Shown here one piece after another: positions 7,274 to 15,266 of a stretch of DNA of 22,262 nt. Positions within the stretch are counted from its first letter, which is position 1. Each line of letters begins with the position of its first letter. Position numbers and translations under genes: made by a program. The stretch is from Poteriospumella lacustris (Eukaryota > Sar > Chrysophyceae > Chromulinales > Dinobryaceae): contig SMOI01000010.1 in assembly GCA_008000375.1 (NCBI GenBank), positions 28,560-50,821 on the forward strand, in the 5' to 3' direction. A model generated the notes under the pieces. The model did not search any database, was not told the DNA's origin, and saw only the letters and a program-made list of their open reading frames with translations.

Positions 7274-10200
7274 ATGGTCGATGAACCACAAAACAAAATC
7301 GATATCGATATCAGCGTTGATGTTATCGTTAAAAGTACGCTCGCACGTCAGAGTCGACGACATGTAACAAAGACCTGGCAAATATTGGAAAAAGTATACA
7401 ATCACTGGCAATATGAGCACTTCCCCCCATCCATCGAGAGCCCTCTCAAATTTGTACCAGTTGTTTTCCCTCCTGATGAAGAAAAATGGGTAGTTGCATC
7501 TTTGAAAGTGTCTAAATGGCTTAAGGGCTACATTGTCCGGCGGGAGGACAACTCCTGGGAAAATACGATGAGCAAGAATCTCGCCCCGACATTGACGCAA
7601 CTCGAGGCGATCTCTATATTTTCAAAATTTGCAGCCCTTCCGTTTATGTTGTTCTACCAGAACATGAGTCGATGGGCGCTTAAGAGGACGATGCGGAGTC
7701 TGCAAATGGTGAATGAAGCGGTTCGATTGTCAAGACAAAGAGAAGTCTTAGACTTGGAAGTTGCTTCCACGAAGAAGCTGTGGGATGATCAACACTATGA
7801 TATTTCTGATGAAGATGAGTCCGATGCGTCCGACTTTAATTACCCCAGCTCCTGCAGTAGCGATGATAGCTCCGACAGTAGCGATGATAGCTCCGATAGT
7901 AGCGATGATAGCTCCGACAGTAGCGACGATAACTCCAGCAGTGGCGTAGAGAACTCCAGTGGTGGCGACGACAGCTCCCGTGCCCGTGATGGTTCGGGCA
8001 GTTCCTGTTCAAGTTCCGAGAGTTGCGACGACGCAAGTTCCAGCGACTCAAGTCATTCCAGTGCCGCCGCTCCCAAGAATACGGACGACGGGACAGACAG
8101 TGACACTGCCGATGACTGTGACTTCTTCAGCGACGACGAATCTATTCTCCAATGGTGGCCACAAAGGGTATTGCCCCGATCAACGCAAGCTGCTGGAATG
8201 CGCAGATATTATACTTTCGTTGCGCTTCATGACATGCACTCTGCTATTCTGAAGCATGCCGTCGCTCTCGAAATGTTCCCGATAGAGAAGCACGTGCGAG
8301 AAAAATGGCAGAGATCCTTATACGCTCAGGCAAGTATTGTATTTGCACAGCTTCGGCGGATTCTACTGCCCGATGGATTTGTTGCGGATGATGAGAACAT
8401 CAACAAGCTGGTGCTCATGTGCAAGAGCATGAAAGCCACGTACATTGAGGATTTACTCAAGATGGTAGGAAGGGACCTAGCCACCGTAAGCGAATGTGCC
8501 GATAGAAATGGCAAATGGCAATATTCTTGGGCGCATACTTTGACGAACACTTGGTTGCCAGAGAAAAGAATGAAGGTTGATTCTGGCTCCCATGGTCACG
8601 AAGAAACTGTCTACACCCCCGTGGGAGAAGAAATCGCCATCGCTCTGGCGTACATCAAGAAGCAGATTCGGCGAGACGCCCGGCTGGCCCTTGGAGTTTA
8701 TGAATCAGAAAAAGTGGGCGGTATGATGAACTCCCTGCGCGACCAGCACATCAACTACAAGGTGCTCAGCCTCAGCGACTTCCCCAACGGTGTCTTGATG
8801 GTCCGTCGCACGACTATGCAGAAGGAAATGGATCACACCGCCGTGGAGCCGTCGAAACTGCGAGATTTCCTGCGCACGGAGTTCTACATCATGTTCCGAG
8901 GCAGCAACGGCTGGAGTCGCGACGACTGGAAGGTCAATCTGTGGGCATTTCCGGTCCAAGGAACGATTGAGCACAACGGCATCGAGCTGTTGAGCACGAC
9001 AATGCACAGCGGCTTCATGCATCGCGCCAAATTGATCGTAAAAAGCATTATCGAGGAGATGGAGGGTTACCTCGTTCAGCAGAGGGAGCTGTACTCTGTC
9101 AAAGCTACGCTTGAATTGCACCAGAAGCTGAAGATCGCCGTCTGCGGGCACAGCCAAGGCGCTGCCCTCGCCACCATCTTGGCGCACTGCCTCGACCACT
9201 ACTTCCGCCAACACGTATCCAGTGACGTGTCCATGACGCGTCACATCAACAAGGTCGATGTCGCTTTCGACTGGTTGCAGTCAACACTTAGTCGCGTACA
9301 GAATGGCGTTCCGCAGCCGTTCGTCGAAGATCATCGCAAAGTTGTGAAAATTTTGGTTGAGAACTCTTGCGTGCGTACAAAAGATGAGCTCAATGACTGC
9401 ATCACCCGACTCTACGAGCATCGAAACCTGTTACTGAAAGGTGTCACGTCCTTCGTACAAACGTGGTTCAGTGACGTGCTCATCCTGCTCGTTGATCCAG
9501 AATTGGATCCCAATCGTGTAGATGCGTTGCTGTCCCAGTTCATTTTGGACCTTTGCGAAGTGGTGCCACGTACGGTCTTCCGACAATTGGAGCCGAAACT
9601 CATAAAATATGCCGCTGATGTGCGTTCGCTGATGGAGAAAGCGTTGGGAGTTTTGAAAGCTGCTTTCGAGACGGAGGAAGACACTGATCAATTGAGGAAC
9701 CTGCGAACCTCTGTGAGTGTCATGTTGGGAGTTTTCCTCGAGCGTAGGCAAACCGACGGAGCTACCCAGCGTCGTATGGAGGCGTTGCGTGACGGGATGC
9801 ACGAAGAAGCTTTACGTTTCGAGAACGAAGTCGTTGGGGCGATCGCTCAACTGCGAGACCTGGAGGGTGCGATACTGCTCACAACGAGGAACATTGGTCA
9901 GCTTGATGATCCACTGTGTGGGCTTCCACCGTCGATCATATCGTATTTGGAAGATCTCGCCAGTGTAGCGCCTGTTCGTGTTTCAATGGAGCCACTCGAT
10001 GACAACTCTTCCAGCCAATCCAAGCTCCGCGATACTTTTGACAGAATCCGTCGTTCGTACGATAGCCATTGGCAATGTGGTGCGTTTTGGAGGTCTGACA
10101 GTGGAAAAGCGTACCACCGCGCGGTTCGCCGATTGCTAAATAAAGTCGCCATTGATGTTTTCGAAGTCGTGACTTCCTGTTCTGACGGTGTCCGAAAGGA

Positions 10201-11161
10201 GCTTGACAAATGCAGAGAAAAGGCTCCAGGAGATGTCAAGATGTTTCAGTTTGTGGCGTTCATGCTCAAGGCAAAGTTTCCGTCGCTTTGTGAGCCGATC
10301 GCCTTGACGACCTTTGCCAATCCCGGGGCTTTCTGGTTCGGTGACGAGGAGGACGAGAAGTCGCTACTTGATACGTCAATGGTGAAGCACGCGACTTTCC
10401 GCGTCGATTGGGACGTGATACCACTCCTTGGGTCAGTAGGTGGCTTTACACACGGTGCTGACTACGACAACTGCTTCGCCTTCAAGAGTTTGTTCCCCAA
10501 CGCGTCTTTGATAGATATCCTGTATACATCGCATCTGCCCAGGCAATACGAAGCATTTATCCTGGAGATCTGCGAAGAAAGAGACCCCTACGGTATGGTT
10601 CAGTCAGTTCGACGAGTTTTTCATCCGTCTGGTTGTCATGAATTGGAACGTTGGAAATCATGGGGCAATCATCTGCTGGGCTGCACTTTGAGCAAGCTGG
10701 GCATTGGTCGGGACCAGGACAGCGATCCTACCGGAGCTCGACAGCTGGTGACATTTTTTCGGACGTGCAGTTGGATGCGAGAAACGACCTTGTCGCTCTG
10801 GTGCTTGGGAGTACGTGTAGGTATTGCTGCTATCAATGTGAAAGAGCTGGTACCCACCGTACTGGATGGCATTGGTGCTCGCGGCATGGGCCTCATGAAG
10901 GCAGTGACGGCAGTCGGCACCTTTGGTTTTCGAGAGATCTACTCATTTGTCACCAAGCTCGCTGGTCATCCGGATACTGTGTGGAAGACCCTATTAAGCT
11001 CATTCGCGGAAAACACGAATCGAAATGACTCGGGTTGTTGTACAACCTTAATCAAGTCCACTGCCCAGTCGGTGCTAAGAATGGGCGTGTCGTTTTCCTT
11101 CGACTGGCTGGCTTCGCTTCCGCTTTTGTCCCCTTATTTTTTTTTCCCTTCTCACGACTGA
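7274..11161 (+). CDS. Class-3 lipase-fold protein with split catalytic domain (1295 aa)
   Basis: A single frame runs from ATG 7274 to TGA 11159-11161. The lipase core has the FRG loop (residues 541-543, followed by SxxDDW), the nucleophile elbow GHSQG at 625-629 (Ser627), a FANPGAF strand at 1014-1020, an acidic candidate in VDWDVIP (Asp1047) and a His candidate at 1087 (HLPRQYE). These occur in the order expected for fungal/plant class-3 triacylglycerol or phospholipid lipases. About 350 residues (roughly 647-995), helical and charged and of unknown type, separate the elbow from the rest of the fold. The N-terminal 170 residues are unrecognised. Residues 177-290 are Ser/Asp rich and encoded partly by a 21-bp repeat. 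There is no clear signal peptide, so it is likely cytosolic or membrane-associated, on an acyl ester substrate that cannot be named. It is divergent from the helical-repeat gene and lies upstream of the truncated ligase copy. Confidence 0.85.
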   Translation: MVDEPQNKIDIDISVDVIVKSTLARQSRRHVTKTWQILEKVYNHWQYEHFPPSIESPLKFVPVVFPPDEEKWVVASLKVSKWLKGYIVRREDNSWENTMSKNLAPTLTQLEAISIFSKFAALPFMLFYQNMSRWALKRTMRSLQMVNEAVRLSRQREVLDLEVASTKKLWDDQHYDISDEDESDASDFNYPSSCSSDDSSDSSDDSSDSSDDSSDSSDDNSSSGVENSSGGDDSSRARDGSGSSCSSSESCDDASSSDSSHSSAAAPKNTDDGTDSDTADDCDFFSDDESILQWWPQRVLPRSTQAAGMRRYYTFVALHDMHSAILKHAVALEMFPIEKHVREKWQRSLYAQASIVFAQLRRILLPDGFVADDENINKLVLMCKSMKATYIEDLLKMVGRDLATVSECADRNGKWQYSWAHTLTNTWLPEKRMKVDSGSHGHEETVYTPVGEEIAIALAYIKKQIRRDARLALGVYESEKVGGMMNSLRDQHINYKVLSLSDFPNGVLMVRRTTMQKEMDHTAVEPSKLRDFLRTEFYIMFRGSNGWSRDDWKVNLWAFPVQGTIEHNGIELLSTTMHSGFMHRAKLIVKSIIEEMEGYLVQQRELYSVKATLELHQKLKIAVCGHSQGAALATILAHCLDHYFRQHVSSDVSMTRHINKVDVAFDWLQSTLSRVQNGVPQPFVEDHRKVVKILVENSCVRTKDELNDCITRLYEHRNLLLKGVTSFVQTWFSDVLILLVDPELDPNRVDALLSQFILDLCEVVPRTVFRQLEPKLIKYAADVRSLMEKALGVLKAAFETEEDTDQLRNLRTSVSVMLGVFLERRQTDGATQRRMEALRDGMHEEALRFENEVVGAIAQLRDLEGAILLTTRNIGQLDDPLCGLPPSIISYLEDLASVAPVRVSMEPLDDNSSSQSKLRDTFDRIRRSYDSHWQCGAFWRSDSGKAYHRAVRRLLNKVAIDVFEVVTSCSDGVRKELDKCREKAPGDVKMFQFVAFMLKAKFPSLCEPIALTTFANPGAFWFGDEEDEKSLLDTSMVKHATFRVDWDVIPLLGSVGGFTHGADYDNCFAFKSLFPNASLIDILYTSHLPRQYEAFILEICEERDPYGMVQSVRRVFHPSGCHELERWKSWGNHLLGCTLSKLGIGRDQDSDPTGARQLVTFFRTCSWMRETTLSLWCLGVRVGIAAINVKELVPTVLDGIGARGMGLMKAVTAVGTFGFREIYSFVTKLAGHPDTVWKTLLSSFAENTNRNDSGCCTTLIKSTAQSVLRMGVSFSFDWLASLPLLSPYFFFPSHD
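7856..7981 (+). repeat. In-frame 21-bp tandem repeat (Ser/Asp tract)
   Basis: Six units of 21 bp start at 7856, 7877, 7898, 7919, 7940 and 7961. The first three differ at only one base, and the later ones degrade progressively. Each unit encodes SSDDSSD or a decayed form, so expansion or loss of units would keep the lipase gene in frame. The resulting acidic serine tract resembles casein-kinase-2 type phosphorylation linkers. Confidence 0.92.
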
Positions 11162-11398
11162 AGTGTTTTATCTTTTTGTTTGTTTTATTATGTTAAGAAA
11201 AGGAGTTGTAGTAGTAGTAATAGTAGTAGTTGTTGTTGTAGGAACTGTTGTAGCCGCGCATCAATATCAACCGTCGTCGGCCATCGCTGGTCATGCTGAG
11301 TCTCAACATCAATGTCAGTGTATCTATCACCTGTTTCAGTGTTGATTGTGCGTAGATCATACCTAGTCCGATTCAAACTGTTGCAGTGCGCCGTCTGA
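11162..11398. other. Gap between lipase gene and truncated ligase copy
   Basis: The 237 bases hold a trinucleotide microsatellite (11205-11242) and stops in all forward frames. I do not see a P-loop (GxGKT/S) or any other sequence that would complete the N-terminal side of the downstream kinase domain. The bases ending ctgacag at 11401 could be an intron acceptor, but no matching upstream exon is visible. Confidence 0.5.
11205..11242. repeat. GTA/GTT trinucleotide microsatellite
   Basis: A run of gta and gtt triplets lies in the short gap downstream of the lipase stop codon. It is mostly (gta)n with a shift to (gtt)n at the right side. It is non-coding. Confidence 0.85.
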
Positions 11399-12283
11399 CA
11401 GAGCTGCAAGGGACTGTCGTACAAAGTCGGCTATGCGAATCAGGACGAACTGCACAAGAGTCGAAAGAAGTTTGTGAATGCCTTGAAGACCTTCTCGCAG
11501 CAGAAACTGGATATTCTCGTGGTGGATAAGAGCAATGTCAACGACGAAATGCGCGGTGACTTCTACAAGTTCTTCAGTCGTGTCTATTGGGTGGTCTTTG
11601 ACGACGAAGACCCTGTCCAGACGTGCTGGCAACGAATCAAGGAACGTGGTGTATATCACCCTTCCTTGGTGTATTCCTACGCGGCCTTGGACATCTTGAA
11701 AGGTTTCAACGAAGGATTTGAGCGTCCGGCGGCNNNNNNNNNNCACCCTTCCTTGGTGTATTCCTACGCGGCCTTGGACATCTTGAAAGGTTTCAACGAA
11801 GGATTTGAGCGTCCGGCGGCGGATGCGAATGTGATCAGTGTTCAAATCAAAGACCCGATGGACGCTTGGATCGACACCATCAATGAGGCGTGTTCCTTGG
11901 CCCTTCGTCCCATCGCGGTGGAACGTCCGCGTGTGCTTCCACAGATCAAGTATTGGATGATTTCGTTGCCGGAGCATCAGCATGTGACCCTCGCGTACGC
12001 TCCGTCTGCCGAGGAGACAGAACGGCTGCTTCCCCATTTCGGTGAAGAAATCGAAATTGTCACCGAAGTGGTGTACACCAACGGGCGTGTCAAGGCCGCG
12101 CCGGTGTTGCCCCATCCGTTTTTACAAGAATTTGGCCACAATGCCATCCCACACATCACCTTGTGGACCGCTGATGGCGCCGAAGCTGTTGAATCCAATG
12201 CAATGCTGGCGAACACCGCAGGGTTGACCAGTGAACCCCACGTGCGACGATACCGCGGCATCGTCTCGTTCGTGATCAAATGA
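11399..12283 (+). CDS. tRNA-ligase-like kinase/cyclic phosphodiesterase gene, 5'-truncated (copy 2)
   Basis: The frame is open from 11399, just after an in-frame TGA at 11396, to TGA 12281-12283. The first half resembles the later part of the polynucleotide kinase domain of fungal/plant tRNA ligase: a NQDE element near 11438, DILVVDKSNVND near 11513, the ERG-x-HPSL element near 11642 and KGFNEGF near 11699. The second half is a 2H phosphoesterase with HVT at 11981 and HIT at 12152. In that family these parts heal tRNA halves after intron excision, the kinase phosphorylating the 5' end and the CPDase opening the cyclic phosphate. The kinase P-loop and the adenylyl-ligase domain are missing and there is no good ATG near the left edge, so the copy is broken, or its upstream exons are elsewhere or lost in assembly. 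The 10-N gap and 77-bp repeat inside it inflate the frame by 29 codons. Confidence 0.72.
   Translation, partial: QSCKGLSYKVGYANQDELHKSRKKFVNALKTFSQQKLDILVVDKSNVNDEMRGDFYKFFSRVYWVVFDDEDPVQTCWQRIKERGVYHPSLVYSYAALDILKGFNEGFERPAXXXXHPSLVYSYAALDILKGFNEGFERPAADANVISVQIKDPMDAWIDTINEACSLALRPIAVERPRVLPQIKYWMISLPEHQHVTLAYAPSAEETERLLPHFGEEIEIVTEVVYTNGRVKAAPVLPHPFLQEFGHNAIPHITLWTADGAEAVESNAMLANTAGLTSEPHVRRYRGIVSFVIK
11657..11820. repeat. 77-bp exact direct repeat flanking a 10-N gap (assembly join)
   Basis: Bases 11657-11733 and 11744-11820 are identical and are separated only by ten Ns at 11734-11743. The repeated segment encodes the kinase-domain element HPSLVYSY to GFERPA. A sequence-true gene would need it only once. 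The overlap length and fixed N count are what a scaffolder leaves when it fails to merge two overlapping contigs. Confidence 0.92.
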
Positions 12284-12767
12284 AGATAGAGCACCGTTCT
12301 TGTTGAGATTTATTCTGTAGTTGTCCCTGTACAATATGTGTATCATTCCGTCGTTACAAACCAACGTCTGTGTGGAAATCGCGTGCGCATTGTAGTTATA
12401 GAATCGAGATCGATGGGAGAGTTGGCCACAACTGTGGCAACCGTACAGCGCACTTACTGTGGGGGGAGCTACAATACTCTGCTGACGAGGGGGTTAATGT
12501 TATGGAAGGGAGGGAGAATGGAAGAAAAGGAGGAGGGTTTAAGGTAATCAAACTGGGAAAAAACAACTGCAACAACCATCGCGGGGCGATCGCCACCCAA
12601 ATGGAACAAAACTGATACACCTCCCCCCCACCACATACACAACTGAAGAGACAACAGCCACCACCTCGCGGTGCATACAGACCGATGATGATGTAGAAGG
12701 GAGGCGGGGAAAGGGGGGAAACAAGAAGCAGACCAACAACGTGTTCGGAGAAGGAGAATACCGTGTA
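12086..12767 (+). repeat. Duplicated segment, copy 2 (partner 1-627)
   Basis: This is the direct-orientation partner of 1-627. Bases 12086-12283 are identical to 1-198. The flank 12284-12767 is diverged by substitutions and is longer than copy 1 because of indels, for example extra bases around 12536-12555, 12655-12665 and 12707-12722. Confidence 0.9.
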
Positions 12768-13197
12768 CAACAAAAAAAGGGAAGAAAAACAGACAAGACG
12801 AAGACTTCAAACGTGCAAGCACGTAATCAATAGGCAATCATAGATACAAAAAAGTGGAGAGAGAAAAGGTGTGCCACCAGTGGCATGGATATAGCCGGCG
12901 GAACTCCGGGCCCTACGCCATGACCGCTATGGTTGAACGCACTGTCGACGGTGCGAGCGGAAAAAATATTCATATCAGAATGGCGACGCCAGAGGGATGC
13001 GAACGGGGCGAAGACATCCCCCGTCACACGAAGAACCAAAAACAAAACCGACACTCAAACAGCTAACTAAACAAGTGTGATCAATCGCGATCCACGACCA
13101 TGACAGGTCGCCAATCAGCCGAAACACTGTGCACTCCAAGCAACACGGACATGTCCATCGACACGTCAACCACATTGCTCGCAGCACGACACAACAA

Positions 13198-13225
13198 CTA
13201 CGACTACGACTACGACTATGACTAC
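13198..13225. repeat. Hexanucleotide microsatellite (ctacga)n
   Basis: There are three perfect ctacga units, one ctatga variant and a partial ctac, giving a 28-bp tract. In one forward frame it would read as Tyr-Asp repeats, but no supported gene runs through it. Confidence 0.9.
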
Positions 13226-13377
13226 ATCGAGATATATTGGGGGGAGGGAAGGGAAGCTGCTTCAATCACCAGGACAAATCGAAACAACAACAAAACTGAA
13301 GCACACGCTTCACCTCGCTCCCCCCCCCACACACACAGAAACAGCTCACACCAAACATGCTATATCGTCATCCCTCC

Positions 13378-13383
13378 TTTATT
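13378..13383 (-). terminator. Putative poly(A) signal of ABCG gene
   Basis: TTTATT on the plus strand reads AATAAA on the minus strand, about 50 bases downstream of the ABC transporter stop at 13434-13436. Position and exact consensus make it a plausible cleavage/polyadenylation signal. A second AATAAA cannot be excluded. Confidence 0.5.
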
Positions 13384-13433
13384 GATGGCGAACGAATAGG
13401 TCGGAATTTCCGTCCGTTCCCTTCTGTCGTCGT

Positions 13434-15266
13434 TCAATAAAACGTTTTCGCCTTCTCGTGCAACACGATGGCCGCCAGGACACGAAACAAACAAAAGATC
13501 GCAAACAGGAGCAGCATGTACACGTACCACGCATCCGCTTGGATGTTGTTGCTTTGAATCAAATTCTCACAATTCGCACGTGCCTGAGGCGACGTGTTGC
13601 ACGAGGGCAACGACACGTCGAATTCCGTCAGAATGATCAAGTTCATCGCGTATTTCAACGAACAGAGATACTGCGCCCAGCGCAAAAAGGTTGGAATCAT
13701 ACTCGTACGAATAAAGAAACCGACAAACAACATTTGCGGGACGAACAACAACGGGGTAAGCTCCGTGACCGTCTTTGGATCACCGGCAATCGATCCAAGG
13801 AGCACTGCAACCGAATTGGAACTCATGCTCAACCCCCAGGCACACAAAGCAATGTAAAAGAAATTCCCACGCATCCCCACCAAGAAATACGTCAACACAT
13901 ACGCTTCGAGATTCAACGACAAGTTCATGGGCAACTCGACCAATGCTTTGGCGATGAAATACGCCATACTGGAATACGTGCCTGTGGAATGCTCTCGCAA
14001 GAACATCGGACGCTCATACGGAAAGGCCAGAAGAACGGGCTGCGCGCCACCAAACATCGACGAGATCAAACACATCGTAATCGATCCGAAGTGCGCCGTG
14101 AAATTCGTATTGTCCGCATTGTCGCGAGATGCCGCGTTGTAGAAAATCAACCCGAACAACAAGTTCAGAATGAACGTCACCGCAAACCGACCGATCAACG
14201 CGCCCACATCGCGTCGCGTGCTGACGATCTCGCGATGCGTCAGCCACAACAACTGCTTCGCAAACGAGGACTCCGTCGTGAACACAATCTCCTGATCGTC
14301 CAGCTTCATCGAGGCCTCTCCCTTCGCGCTTTGCAGATAGCTCGGTGCCGACACAAACATCTGCTTCTTGTCCGCCTCCTCCACCGTCAGCGACTGACAC
14401 AGCGACATCACGAAGTCCGACGGGTTGTAGCTGTCTGGACAGTGATATCCGTATGATGCGAAGTGACTCACGACGCTCGAGGTCGGGCCTTGGTAGAAAA
14501 TGCGACCGGCCTTCATGAAGATCACCACGTCGAACAGGAAAAACACCTCCGAGCTCGGCTGGTGGATCGTGCACAAGATCGTCGTGCCCTCCAACTTCGC
14601 CACCTTCTTCAACAGCGTCACCAACGTGAACGCCGAGTACGAGTCCAATCCACTGGTGGGCTCGTCCAGAAACAACAGCGTCGGGTTCGTGATCAACTCC
14701 ACGCCCACACTCGTGCGTTTGCGCTGGCCTCCGGAAATGCCCTTGATCAAAGCGCCACCGATCATCACGTCCGCGCACACCGTCAGACCCAGCTCATCCA
14801 GCGTCTTTGTCACCAGCGCATCGATGGCTTCGCGGCTCGTGTCGCTCGGCAGCCGCATGTTCGCACTGAATGTCAATGCCTCGCGAGGGGTGGCGGTCGC
14901 CAGCAACGCGTCGTCCTGCATGACGTACGCAATGTTCTTGCGGAATGCCACCGGGTTGATGACCTTGCCACCCACCGTGACCTTGCCTTCGATCGTGATG
15001 CCAGCCTGAGGACTCGATCGGCCAGCCAGCACGTTCAACAACGACGATTTGCCGGCTCCGGACGGGCCCATGATGGCGCACACTTCGCCGGAGGAGACCT
15101 TTCCCCAACAGTCGGTGAGAATGTTGGTCTTCTTGGCTTTAAAGTTCAAGTCGCACCATTGAATATCAGGTGGCGCACTTCTGGAGGACATCCTTTTGGA
15201 CAAGGTAGGGCGAAGCGCCATTTCAACCAACGACATTTTCTCAAGGAGGCAATTCAATGCATACAC
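13434..15266 (-). CDS. ABCG/White-family half-transporter
   Basis: The frame has 610 codons and the order nucleotide-binding domain then membrane domain, which is typical of the ABCG (White) subfamily. It shows Walker A GPSGAGKSS (residues 67-75), the signature ISGGQRKR (177-184), Walker B LLFLDEP (197-203) and the switch His in the IHQPSS element (235). The membrane part spans about 355-610 with roughly six hydrophobic segments, followed by a short basic tail. Such half-transporters dimerise to move lipids, sterols or xenobiotics across the plasma or an internal membrane; the substrate here is unknown. The start is uncertain: Met1 (15266), Met11 (15236) and Met26 all precede the conserved PPDIQW element. 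I report the longest. It is a close paralogue of the gene starting at 22075. All catalytic elements are intact, and no intron is visible. Confidence 0.95.
   Translation of the reverse strand: MYALNCLLEKMSLVEMALRPTLSKRMSSRSAPPDIQWCDLNFKAKKTNILTDCWGKVSSGEVCAIMGPSGAGKSSLLNVLAGRSSPQAGITIEGKVTVGGKVINPVAFRKNIAYVMQDDALLATATPREALTFSANMRLPSDTSREAIDALVTKTLDELGLTVCADVMIGGALIKGISGGQRKRTSVGVELITNPTLLFLDEPTSGLDSYSAFTLVTLLKKVAKLEGTTILCTIHQPSSEVFFLFDVVIFMKAGRIFYQGPTSSVVSHFASYGYHCPDSYNPSDFVMSLCQSLTVEEADKKQMFVSAPSYLQSAKGEASMKLDDQEIVFTTESSFAKQLLWLTHREIVSTRRDVGALIGRFAVTFILNLLFGLIFYNAASRDNADNTNFTAHFGSITMCLISSMFGGAQPVLLAFPYERPMFLREHSTGTYSSMAYFIAKALVELPMNLSLNLEAYVLTYFLVGMRGNFFYIALCAWGLSMSSNSVAVLLGSIAGDPKTVTELTPLLFVPQMLFVGFFIRTSMIPTFLRWAQYLCSLKYAMNLIILTEFDVSLPSCNTSPQARANCENLIQSNNIQADAWYVYMLLLFAIFCLFRVLAAIVLHEKAKTFY

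Larger units (their letters stand above)
12284..13433. other. Intergenic region between convergent genes
   Basis: This region follows the stop of the truncated ligase copy and ends at the stop of the ABC transporter. The left 480 bases belong to the duplicated segment. The rest is purine-rich and low-complexity, with a hexanucleotide repeat at 13198-13225, G and C runs near 13240 and 13321, and a likely poly(A) signal for the ABC gene. Short open frames here have skewed, repetitive composition and no motif, so I do not call genes. Confidence 0.55.

Noticed and set aside
7856-7981. Regularly spaced repeats resembling a CRISPR-like array
   Set aside because: The units are contiguous with no unique spacers, lie inside a coding frame and encode a Ser/Asp tract, so they are an ordinary coding minisatellite.
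10500-11161. The C-terminal part of the lipase protein as a separate gene
   Set aside because: The frame is continuous with the catalytic His region, no internal promoter or start stands out, and the composition does not change.
11657-11820. Genuine tandem duplication of a kinase-domain segment
   Set aside because: The copies are identical to the last base and are separated only by a fixed run of ten Ns, which fits a scaffold join much better than biology.
12396-12837. Cys/Ser/Phe-rich minus-strand frames resembling membrane peptides
   Set aside because: The sense strand is purine-rich low-complexity flank, which makes pyrimidine-rich, hydrophobic-looking antisense frames. There are several overlapping frames with no preference.
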